The notes below the pieces were generated by a model. That model saw only the letters and a list, made by a program, of their open reading frames with translations, had not been told where the DNA came from and searched no databases. A DNA stretch of 5,553 nucleotides from Candidatus Hydrogenedentota bacterium. GTDB taxonomy: Bacteria > Hydrogenedentota > Hydrogenedentia > Hydrogenedentiales > GCA-2746185. The stretch lies in contig DTSJ01000477.1 in assembly GCA_012965445.1 (NCBI GenBank), positions 929 to 6,481 on the forward strand, given 5' to 3'. The first letter of the stretch is position 1. Every line of letters starts with the position of its first letter. This document shows, in pieces, positions 1 through 5,553 of this stretch. The position numbers and the translations under genes are program-made.

Positions 1-53
1 TACTATCCCAGGCACAGTACGCCGGTACACTGGCGCAGGAGGGCCAAGAATCA
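1..53 (+). other. Left edge: upstream of the ankyrin gene, or part of it
   Basis: The frame of the ankyrin gene stays open for 17 codons upstream of its ATG to the window edge, so an N-terminal extension cannot be excluded. In another frame (1, 4, 7...) a reading frame ends at a TGA at 55-57, overlapping the ankyrin ATG as ATGA. That would fit the tail of a preceding co-transcribed gene. The two readings cannot be separated from 53 bases. Confidence 0.35.
38..43 (+). promoter_or_regulatory. Ribosome binding site of the ankyrin gene
   Basis: GGAGGG lies 10 nt before the ATG at 54. It is a strong Shine-Dalgarno match at slightly long spacing. It supports initiation at 54 even though the frame is open further upstream. 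Confidence 0.6.
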
Positions 54-743
54 ATGATTGGGCAAATCGCAGACGGTCGTACCGACCTCGTTTTCGAGTA
101 TCTTGCGCAAGGCGAATCCGCAAAATCGACTGATCAGCATGGAATTCTTTTGATCCGCTTGTGCACCTACCACGGTGATGTGAGTGCGATTAGATTTCTG
201 CTCGAAAACGGCGAAGCCCTCGAATCGCTCGGCGAGAATCTTGATCTCAACGGGGCCGTCTTTCACGGACACTGGCAACTCAGTCAGTTTCTCATCGAAA
301 ATGGCGCAGACGTGAATCACCCCCTTCTAGATACGGGCGAGACGCCTCTGCACGCGGCTCTATGCGAGGCGAACCTCCCCGTTTACGATTACGTTGTGGA
401 AATTTTGCTCGCAAACGGTGCAAACCCGAATTGCGCAACGAAGCCTGACGTTGAGACAGGCGCATTCATGCGAGACTGCACGACAAAGGCCGAAACGCCG
501 CTGCATCGCGCTGCGGCATTCGGTACAGAGAAGAGCATCGAGCTTCTGTTAAACGCAGGTGCGGCTCAAGATGCCAAAGACATGAACGGCGACTCGGCGC
601 TCGCCTGGGCAAGTTGGCACCTGCGCCCAGCTTCTATTCTAAGGATTCTCTGCTACGACGACTACTCCATTCATCCGGACAATCGATCAAGCTACGACCA
701 CGGTCTGGGTCATAGGCAACCGACCGGAAAGCCCCACTTGTAG
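54..743 (+). CDS. Ankyrin-repeat protein
   Basis: A 229-residue protein built almost wholly of ankyrin repeats, which normally form a stacked helical surface for protein binding; no catalytic domain is visible. I count four to five repeats: about residues 29-56 (GDVSAIRFLLENGE), 62-89 (HGHWQLSQFLIENGADVN), 94-127 (GETPLHAAL, then VVEILLANGANPN), 146-175 (AETPLHRAAAFG, IELLLNAGA) and a capping half-repeat at 178-200. Repeat 3 carries an insertion, and residues 128-145 form a loop between repeats 3 and 4. The last 25 or so residues (IHPDN to GKPHL) lie outside the repeats. There is no signal peptide or membrane segment, so it is probably cytoplasmic. The start at 54 rests on GGAGGG, but the frame is open to the left edge. 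It is the first of three same-strand genes in the window. The binding partner is unknown. Confidence 0.9.
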   Translation: MIGQIADGRTDLVFEYLAQGESAKSTDQHGILLIRLCTYHGDVSAIRFLLENGEALESLGENLDLNGAVFHGHWQLSQFLIENGADVNHPLLDTGETPLHAALCEANLPVYDYVVEILLANGANPNCATKPDVETGAFMRDCTTKAETPLHRAAAFGTEKSIELLLNAGAAQDAKDMNGDSALAWASWHLRPASILRILCYDDYSIHPDNRSSYDHGLGHRQPTGKPHL

Positions 744-745
744 CA

Positions 746-770
746 CGATCAAGAGCGATACGACTGATCG
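746..770 (+). repeat. Short inverted repeat between the ankyrin and first VOC genes
   Basis: CGATCA at 746-751 pairs with TGATCG at 765-770 around a 13-nt loop, starting 3 nt after the ankyrin stop codon. The stem is short and no T-run follows, so it is not a standard intrinsic terminator. At most it could modestly affect the mRNA between two cistrons; it may be chance. Confidence 0.25.
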
Positions 771-774
771 AGCC

Positions 775-778
775 AGGA
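775..778 (+). promoter_or_regulatory. Ribosome binding site of the first VOC gene
   Basis: AGGA ends 7 nt before the ATG at 786. This favours that start over the in-frame ATG at 792, which would sit 13 nt away. Confidence 0.55.
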
Positions 779-785
779 TATCAAC

Positions 786-1127
786 ATGACAATGAATCTA
801 CTGATGAAATGCAAAAACATCGAAGAGACAAAACGCTTCTACCGTGATACGCTCGATTTCAACGTCTCCGATACAGCCGAAGATACCTGTACAGCAACGA
901 AAGCCCAAGGAACCATCGTTTTTACAAGTGGCGACATGATTCAAGGCTCACCAAACTTTTCCGGAACAGTCTATTTCTTTTTGCCGCAGGTCGAAGAGTA
1001 TTTCAATACGACTAAGGATAGTGTTGAAGTCCAATGGCCGCTTCAGAATATGTCATACGGTACAAAGGAATTCGGAATTAAAGACTGCAACGGATATCAT
1101 TTGGCTTTCGCAGAAAAAAGAGAATGA
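786..1127 (+). CDS. VOC (glyoxalase/bleomycin-resistance) fold protein, probably metal-free
   Basis: This 113-residue protein has the size and order of a single VOC domain with two beta-alpha-beta-beta-beta modules. The first strand and helix are at residues 4-24 (MNLLMKC, then NIEETKRFYRDTLDF). A second module starts near 61 (TVYFFLPQVEEYF). The closing strand follows EFGIKDCNGYHLAFAE at about 95-110. VOC proteins include glyoxalase I, extradiol dioxygenases and drug-binding proteins, so the family alone gives no substrate. In the common pattern D-P-x-G-N-x-x-E-L the Glu binds metal; aligned by eye, that position here is Ala107, and the first strand offers no His. I infer a non-metal, ligand-binding or sequestering role, or a ligand placed elsewhere. 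It is cytoplasmic, with no signal peptide. It starts 42 nt after the ankyrin gene and ends 24 nt before the next VOC gene, so co-transcription is likely. Confidence 0.85.
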   Translation: MTMNLLMKCKNIEETKRFYRDTLDFNVSDTAEDTCTATKAQGTIVFTSGDMIQGSPNFSGTVYFFLPQVEEYFNTTKDSVEVQWPLQNMSYGTKEFGIKDCNGYHLAFAEKRE

Positions 1128-1141
1128 CGCGGACGACCTGC

Positions 1142-1147
1142 AAGGAG
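1142..1147 (+). promoter_or_regulatory. Ribosome binding site of the PhnB-like gene
   Basis: AAGGAG is a strong Shine-Dalgarno match. Two adjacent ATG codons follow, at 1152 (4 nt spacing) and 1155 (7 nt spacing). The second has the more usual distance, so the protein may be one residue shorter than annotated. Confidence 0.7.
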
Positions 1148-1151
1148 CGCT

Positions 1152-1568
1152 ATGATGCGAGTCAATATTCACCTTACCTTCCGTGGTCAATGCCGTGAGG
1201 CCCTGGAGTTTTACGAAGACCTCTTGGGCGGTTCCGATGCCTCTATGTTGACCTATGCCGATTCCCCAATGGCTGCGGATGTTCCTTCCGATTGGCAAAA
1301 CAAGATAGTGCATGGCAGTCTCTCCGTCGAGGGTATGACATTGGCCGGCGCGGATATACTTCCCGAACAGTACGTTCCGCCAAAGGGGTTCTTCGTACTG
1401 CTGGAAGTAGAAGACCCGTCCGAAGCGGAACGCTTGTTTATGAAGCTCTCTGAAGGTGGCTCAGTGGAAATGCCAGTTCAACAGACCTTCTGGTCAATAC
1501 GGTTCGGCATGCTCATCGATCGGTTTGGAATACCCTGGGAGATCAATTGCGTCCAGGAAGTCGAGTAG
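1152..1568 (+). CDS. PhnB-like VOC family protein
   Basis: This 138-residue protein matches the PhnB-like branch of the VOC superfamily, often labelled 3-demethylubiquinone-9 3-methyltransferase-like. That label reflects fold similarity, not proven methyl transfer. Hallmarks are an opening strand with the signature CREALEFYEDLLGG at 14-27, a central HGSLSVEGMTLAGAD at 54-68, and the closing FWSIRFGMLIDRFGIPWEINC at about 113-133. Most relatives I know read WMIN there; this protein has WEIN, with Glu130 at the position typical of a VOC metal ligand. With His7 on the first strand and His54 it could form a 2-His-1-Glu site, by inference. Length is normal for the family. Either ATG at 1152 or 1155 is possible. 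It is the last gene of the three-gene plus-strand group and converges with the isomerase-like gene 135 nt away. The substrate is unknown. Confidence 0.88.
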   Translation: MMRVNIHLTFRGQCREALEFYEDLLGGSDASMLTYADSPMAADVPSDWQNKIVHGSLSVEGMTLAGADILPEQYVPPKGFFVLLEVEDPSEAERLFMKLSEGGSVEMPVQQTFWSIRFGMLIDRFGIPWEINCVQEVE

Positions 1569-1703
1569 TACGCCGACGGTCGGACTCTGCTAGAGGAACC
1601 GTGCGCCACACGCATTCTTCCGAACATGCTGTACCCTGCTTACACTATACGAACGCAGTTTTATGAGACCTCCAGCACAAAAATGCCTCCCAACCGATGC
1701 TCC
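1569..1703 (+). other. Convergent intergenic region without a clear terminator
   Basis: 135 nt between two stop codons facing each other. The only symmetry I see is CCGACGGTCGG at 1573-1583, an 11-nt palindrome with a one-base centre, too tight for a good hairpin and without a T-run. Termination here may be Rho-dependent or use a structure I cannot score by eye. Confidence 0.5.
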
Positions 1704-3206
1704 CTATCCTCGGAGTACGCGCACCTTGAACCCAAGCGATCGGCTCAACGCCACCATCTCCTCGAAAATGTCACCATATGATACAGCAATATGATTCGAC
1801 ATATAATGCGCCATGAGCGTGTCGCGAGAAATGCCTAGATCGGCCGCCATAAACGGCCACTCCCGCGTCGTTCCTTCCCACCACGCATCACGTTTTTCCT
1901 CGGGCAGCTTAACGACCTCACCCTGACCGATGTCCATCCAGAGTTCATTGTCGCGAATGTATGCCCGCGACCACGTAATTTCGCCTGGCAGACTCTCACC
2001 CGTCAACGTGCCGCCGGGATTCGGAAAATATTGCGCGGGCTGACGATATGAATGCGTACCCTTCAATGTATCCGGATCATGATTAAACGCATACGCCCCC
2101 GCCGAACCAGAGTTCAGCAGCACCCACACGAATCGGCCCTCATGTTCACCGCCCCAGCGCACATCGTGAAATGCGACCGACTGATGAAGGCCCTTTGCCT
2201 TGCACAGACGCTTCATCATCTCCATCGGAACGAGGTTACCCTGATCCCCTTCCGTCGCGGTAGCAATCGTGTCGCCGTTACTCTCTGGACGGCATGTCGA
2301 ATTGAACAAACCCTCGCAAAAGTCAGATGGCGGTCGTAGCGGAATCAAACCGAGTTGATACTGCCAACCCAGGCAGTCCGCATGAAATTCATCGATCATA
2401 TCCAGCACCGTCAGGTAGTCGCGGAGTTGCTCTTTTGTCGCGCGCTCATCGAAATCATCGCCGTAATGAAATTCTACGCCATTCTCATTCACGAAATTGA
2501 ACGCGGCGTCGATCCGATCCTGCGAAATCGACTCTCCGCGGTCAATGATCCACGCCTGATCAACCTTATGCTCTGTAAACCCAATCGGGTTCAGCAGACG
2601 TGGCCCGAAATAGCCATTGATCATGCCCATCGAAGTATCGCCCAACATCAACATAAGAACCCGCCGCTCGCGAATCCCGGCTTCCACTTCGTCGGAAATC
2701 TTCTGCGCGTCAGCCGATACCGAAACATCCGTGATGATCGCTTCCTCTGAATACGAGGTCGAACCTGTCCGGCACCATTCATCCAGATGCTCCATGAAGA
2801 ACTCGTCCGTCGTCCAGTCATCGTGGTCCGTCCATGCGCGCGAGAATTTCCGGTTCAGCGATTCCAGGCACGCGCCCGTATTCAGCAAGCCAACCAATCC
2901 AGGCCATTCACCGGAGAAATTACTCGCCAGCAGCAGCGGATTGTCTTTCCCTACTACGCCGTCCGTCGTATGGGGACCGTAAAACCAGTGTACACACACA
3001 CCGATCATCGGGTCCTGAACTGGCCCGAGTTTTTCTATCGCTTCATGCGGCTTCGTCAAATACCCTTCGATCCGATACGATTCGCGTCCAAGATTCGACA
3101 GGGCCTTTTCCAACTGGACAGTCGCCTCCTGAATATTCGACAACGCCGACTCATTTGGCAAAGCCCGATAATCACCCGGCCAAAACAACGCAATCTTGTC
3201 ACTCAT
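1704..3206 (-). CDS. L-fucose isomerase-like sugar isomerase
   Basis: This 500-residue protein (from the ATG at 3206) resembles L-fucose/D-arabinose isomerases, which interconvert an aldose and a ketose using Mn2+. Visible family blocks are EWPGLVGLLNTGACLESL at about 100-117, GDTSMGMINGYFGPRLLNP at 189-207 with DQAWIIDRGE behind it, ATATEGDQGNLVPMEM at 315-330, and the C-terminal NHIAVSYGD at 471-479. The last block closely parallels the NHGAVSYGH region of E. coli FucI as I remember it. Candidate metal/catalytic residues are Glu298, Asp321 and His472, chosen by motif and spacing to FucI Glu337, Asp361 and His528. It is shorter than E. coli FucI (about 590 residues), so domain boundaries and specificity may differ. 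There is no signal peptide, so it is cytoplasmic. An in-frame GTG at 3215 is rejected because it overlaps the Shine-Dalgarno site. No sugar-pathway neighbours are in view, so the true substrate is open. Confidence 0.87.
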   Translation of the reverse strand: MSDKIALFWPGDYRALPNESALSNIQEATVQLEKALSNLGRESYRIEGYLTKPHEAIEKLGPVQDPMIGVCVHWFYGPHTTDGVVGKDNPLLLASNFSGEWPGLVGLLNTGACLESLNRKFSRAWTDHDDWTTDEFFMEHLDEWCRTGSTSYSEEAIITDVSVSADAQKISDEVEAGIRERRVLMLMLGDTSMGMINGYFGPRLLNPIGFTEHKVDQAWIIDRGESISQDRIDAAFNFVNENGVEFHYGDDFDERATKEQLRDYLTVLDMIDEFHADCLGWQYQLGLIPLRPPSDFCEGLFNSTCRPESNGDTIATATEGDQGNLVPMEMMKRLCKAKGLHQSVAFHDVRWGGEHEGRFVWVLLNSGSAGAYAFNHDPDTLKGTHSYRQPAQYFPNPGGTLTGESLPGEITWSRAYIRDNELWMDIGQGEVVKLPEEKRDAWWEGTTREWPFMAADLGISRDTLMAHYMSNHIAVSYGDIFEEMVALSRSLGFKVRVLRG

Positions 3207-3214
3207 ACCGCACA

Positions 3215-3219
3215 CTCCT
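3215..3219 (-). promoter_or_regulatory. Ribosome binding site of the isomerase-like gene (decides the start)
   Basis: On the minus strand AGGAG occupies 3219-3215, leaving 8 nt to the ATG at 3206. The upstream in-frame GTG begins inside this site, at 3215, so it is not a credible start. Confidence 0.75.
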
Positions 3220-3235
3220 GAATGTTGAACATCGT

Positions 3236-3260
3236 TTCACGAAATTAAAAACTTCTCGAA
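3236..3260. repeat. Two TTCnCGAA palindromes, candidate operator
   Basis: TTCACGAA (3236-3243, extending to TTTCACGAAA) and TTCTCGAA (3253-3260) share the pattern TTCnCGAA and lie 17 bp apart start to start, that is, between one and two helical turns. They sit just upstream of the isomerase-like gene's ribosome binding site and flank a possible -10 box. This is the layout of a repressor operator, but no regulator gene is in the window and two 8-mers could arise by chance. Confidence 0.35.
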
Positions 3261-3274
3261 ACAAACAGTGTAAA
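3244..3274 (-). promoter_or_regulatory. Possible sigma-70-type promoter for the isomerase-like gene
   Basis: On the minus strand TTTACA (3274-3269) and TTTAAT (3249-3244) resemble -35 and -10 hexamers, with a 19-bp spacer that is longer than the ideal 17. Transcription would begin near 3237, giving a leader of about 30 nt that carries the AGGAG site. The stretch is AT-rich compared with the flanking genes. Assigned by eye only. Confidence 0.3.
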
Positions 3275-3325
3275 AAATCTACCGACCAAAAACCAAGCAC
3301 TTCCTTCCACATTCACGGTGATCTA

Positions 3326-3355
3326 TTGCTTTACTCCCATATCAATCGATACAGT
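3326..3355 (+). promoter_or_regulatory. Possible promoter of the oxidoreductase-SelD gene
   Basis: TTGCTT (3326-3331) and TACAGT (3350-3355) could act as -35 and -10 boxes with an 18-bp spacer. Transcription would then start at about 3361-3363, essentially on the ATG. That would agree with the absence of a Shine-Dalgarno site there. The -10 match is weak and other placements are possible. Confidence 0.22.
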
Positions 3356-3362
3356 ACCCGCT

Positions 3363-5553
3363 ATGAAAAAACTCGTGTTGCTGGGTGGCGGCCATAGCCA
3401 GATCGAAGTCCTGCGCCAGCTTGCCATGCGTCCAATTGAAGACGTCGCGACGACGATCATTTCCCGGGAACTTCTCGCCCCGTACTCTGGAATGCTCCCC
3501 GGTTTCATAGCTGGTCACTACACTCACCGCGAATCCCACATCGATCTGAGGAATCTTGCCGAAGCAGCGAGCGCACGTCTGGTATACGCTGAGGCCTCGA
3601 ATATAGACCCCGAATCGCAACAGGTCCTTTTCGATGATCGTTCACCCGTCTCCTACGATGTGCTGTCCATCAATGTCGGCTCGCGTCCCGTCATTTCGAA
3701 TGTTGCCGGCATCTCCGAGTTCGCGCTGCCAGCAAAACCAGTCGACGTATTTATCGAAGGATGGGAAGAAATCCTGGAAAAAGCCCTGGATTCCGAAGAC
3801 CCCTACACCATCACAATTGTCGGTGCAGGCGCGGGCGGCATCGAGCTTGCCCTCACTATGAGGCATCACATTACCCAATCCTGCCGGGAGCGGCAAAAAG
3901 ATCCTGAAAACGTCAAGTTCCATGTCGTGACGGACGGCGAAATGATCCTCCCAACGCACAACGCTGGTGTGCGCAAACGAATCACGTGCCTCATGTACAA
4001 AATGAAAATTCATTTACATGCCGCCCAGCGCGTCGTTTCGGTGGATAAGGATTCTATTCGTACTGAGTCCGGTCAACTGATTGCGGCAGATTCGGTTATT
4101 TGGGCAACCGACGCGTCCGCACCGTTATGGATAAGAGACAGCGGACTCTATACCAACGATGCCGGATTCATTCTGATCGACCAGACCCTGCGGACAATGT
4201 CGCACAAGAATATCTTCGCCACCGGCGACATCGCTACGCTTGAGAAATTTCCACGCCCCAAGTCAGGCGTGTTTGCAGTACGACAGGGGCCGTATCTGGC
4301 GCAAAATATTCGAAATACATTCACGGGCGACCCCCTCGAACATTATGTTCCACAGGAGAAATTTCTCAGTCTGATAGGTACAGGAAACAAAAGCGCGATT
4401 GCTTCGAAGGGTCGATTCTCAGCGCAGGGTCCGCATATCTGGAAGTGGAAAGATCGCATCGACCGCAAGTTCATGGAAAAATATCAAATCGATGCAGCAA
4501 TGAATCCGATGGACTCCGATACGACCGCTATGGCCCCCATGCACTGTGCGGGATGTGGATCGAAGATTGGTCACACGATTCTGTCGGCTGCGCTTGAGCG
4601 TTTGAAAGATTCCCATCCGGATTCCGATGAGTCGATCGTATATGGGGATGATGCTGCGCTCGTTTCGTACCCCGCAAACACGAAAACGGTAATTTCCGTC
4701 GACCATTTTAAGTCTTTTCTGGATGACCCCTTCTTGTTTGGCGCCATTACTGCAACGCATTGCCTTTCGGACCTATATGCGATGGGCGCGGAAGCACACA
4801 ACGCGCTCGCGTCAGTCACCCTTCCATACGCGATGGGGACCTTTCATGAAGATATCCTCTACGAACTTCTTGCCGGGGCGTACTCAGTGCTTCGGCAAGA
4901 CGGAGCGGCTCTCGTGGGCGGACACACGGCCGAGGGAGAAGATTTTTTCTTCGGACTGACTGTGAACGGCACTCTCTCCGAGGACGCGATTGCGAAACGA
5001 GGCGCGGAAGTCGGTGATGTTCTTATCCTGACAAAGGCTATTGGCACCGGAGTTTTGCTCGTTGGCGATCAGCAGCGAATCACGCGGTCACCGTGGCTCA
5101 ACGCGGCACTGACCTCCATGCGCGAATCAAACCGGGAAGCGGCGCATATCCTGCGCGATCACGGTGCAACAGCGTTAACCGACGTGACAGGTTTTGGTCT
5201 GGCAGGGCATCTGCTTGAGATGCTTCAGGACTCCGAACTCCAAGCACATGTCGAACTTGAAGCACTCCCACTTCTCAAAGGCGCGCTTGCACTCTCTGAG
5301 CATGGCCTGCGCAGCACCCTGTATCCAGAAAACATTCGAAACGAATCGCACATCCAGAACGCGGCGGACTTCCAGAATCACCCGCGCTATCCCCTGCTCT
5401 TCGATCCGCAGACCTCAGGCGGCCTCCTCGCCGCAGTGCCGGAAGACCGTGCAGCGGAATGTTTACAAGCCTTCTCCGACTCAGTCAACGGGACGGCAGC
5501 GAGGATTGGAACCGTGGAAAGCAACACCCATTCTTCCGGAACTCTTCTTCTAC
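3363..5553 (+). CDS. selD: FAD/NAD(P)-binding oxidoreductase fused to selenide, water dikinase (SelD), 3' end cut by window
   Basis: An uninterrupted frame of 730 codons with no stop before the window end. Residues 1 to about 345 are an NDH-2-like flavoprotein: GGGHSQ (8-13) for FAD, PYSGMLPG (40-47), GAGAGG plus Glu161 (154-161) for NAD(P)H, and ATGD (286-289) closing the FAD site. I see no CxxxxC redox pair. Residues from about 390 are SelD, which makes selenophosphate from selenide and ATP. Cys398 and Lys401 match E. coli Cys17 and Lys20; Asp430, Asp470 and Asp607 match Mg-binding Asp51, Asp91 and Asp227; DPQTSGG is at 681-687. The second Cys of GCGCK is Ser400. The catalytic residue is TGT-coded Cys, not selenocysteine. 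Such fusions are known (the N-terminal family is described as 'Nterm_to_SelD'), but the oxidoreductase's role is unproven; supplying reduced selenium to SelD is an inference. No ribosome binding site is visible. By comparison with E. coli SelD only a few C-terminal residues are missing. Confidence 0.95.
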   Translation, partial: MKKLVLLGGGHSQIEVLRQLAMRPIEDVATTIISRELLAPYSGMLPGFIAGHYTHRESHIDLRNLAEAASARLVYAEASNIDPESQQVLFDDRSPVSYDVLSINVGSRPVISNVAGISEFALPAKPVDVFIEGWEEILEKALDSEDPYTITIVGAGAGGIELALTMRHHITQSCRERQKDPENVKFHVVTDGEMILPTHNAGVRKRITCLMYKMKIHLHAAQRVVSVDKDSIRTESGQLIAADSVIWATDASAPLWIRDSGLYTNDAGFILIDQTLRTMSHKNIFATGDIATLEKFPRPKSGVFAVRQGPYLAQNIRNTFTGDPLEHYVPQEKFLSLIGTGNKSAIASKGRFSAQGPHIWKWKDRIDRKFMEKYQIDAAMNPMDSDTTAMAPMHCAGCGSKIGHTILSAALERLKDSHPDSDESIVYGDDAALVSYPANTKTVISVDHFKSFLDDPFLFGAITATHCLSDLYAMGAEAHNALASVTLPYAMGTFHEDILYELLAGAYSVLRQDGAALVGGHTAEGEDFFFGLTVNGTLSEDAIAKRGAEVGDVLILTKAIGTGVLLVGDQQRITRSPWLNAALTSMRESNREAAHILRDHGATALTDVTGFGLAGHLLEMLQDSELQAHVELEALPLLKGALALSEHGLRSTLYPENIRNESHIQNAADFQNHPRYPLLFDPQTSGGLLAAVPEDRAAECLQAFSDSVNGTAARIGTVESNTHSSGTLLL

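Noticed and set aside
1053..1313. Minus-strand 86-codon frame across the junction of the two VOC genes
   Set aside because: It is antisense to two supported genes and has no motif or ribosome binding site I can see.
1573..1583. CCGACGGTCGG palindrome as a terminator
   Set aside because: With a one-base centre it cannot form a proper hairpin, and no T-run follows on either strand.
2052..3221. Several plus-strand open frames (2052-2339, 2355-2750, 2617-2982, 2787-3221) opposite the isomerase-like gene
   Set aside because: They lie antisense to a gene with clear family motifs, have no recognisable domains, and read as Arg/Ser/Pro/His-rich shadow translations.
3207..3362. Riboswitch or small RNA in the divergent region
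   Set aside because: The 156 nt show AT-rich promoter-like sequence and two short palindromes, but no extended stem structure or known riboswitch core that I can recognise.
2834..3397. 187-codon plus-strand frame crossing the divergent region into the SelD fusion gene
   Set aside because: It overlaps two well-supported genes in other frames and its translation has low-complexity shadow composition with no family resemblance.
4542..4565. Possible selenocysteine codon in the SelD active site
   Set aside because: Some SelD proteins use UGA here, but the codons are TGT for both Cys395 and Cys398, and there is no in-frame TGA in the gene.
3634..5381. Short frames on both strands inside the oxidoreductase-SelD gene
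   Set aside because: The main frame is continuous and carries conserved motifs along its whole length, so these are out-of-frame or antisense shadows.

Overview
This 5.55 kb window is densely coding bacterial DNA. It holds five protein genes on both strands, with Shine-Dalgarno sites before four of them. I see no RNA genes, transposases, integrases, CRISPR repeats or phage genes. Base composition is moderate in GC. Nothing here fixes the taxon; an environmental Gram-negative bacterium fits best, and that is only an inference from the mix of families. No gap between genes exceeds 300 bases.

Left block (1-1568, plus strand): an ankyrin-repeat protein is followed after 42 nt by a small vicinal-oxygen-chelate (VOC) fold protein, and 24 nt later by a second VOC protein of the PhnB-like branch. 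The tight spacing and separate ribosome binding sites suggest one transcript. The two VOC proteins are not recent duplicates. The first has Ala where the usual C-terminal metal-ligand Glu would be; the second has His7, His54 and Glu130, which could form a metal site.

Middle (1704-3206, minus strand): a protein of about 500 residues that is clearly a relative of L-fucose isomerase converges on the VOC genes. It stands alone, with no fucose kinase, aldolase, permease or regulator beside it in the window. A 156 bp divergent intergenic region (3207-3362) separates it from the next gene. That region contains two TTCnCGAA palindromes 17 bp apart, around a possible promoter for the isomerase-like gene.

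Right block (3363 to the window end, plus strand): a two-domain gene fusing an FAD/NAD(P)-binding oxidoreductase (NDH-2-like) to selenide, water dikinase (SelD). The SelD half keeps the catalytic Cys and Lys and the Mg-binding Asp residues. The gene runs off the right edge only a few residues before the expected end. It implies that the host makes selenophosphate for selenoproteins and/or 2-selenouridine tRNA; no other selenium gene lies in the window.

The fusion protein is the most interesting object here. It is a known architecture whose oxidoreductase half has no settled function. I do not see a convincing wholly new system.
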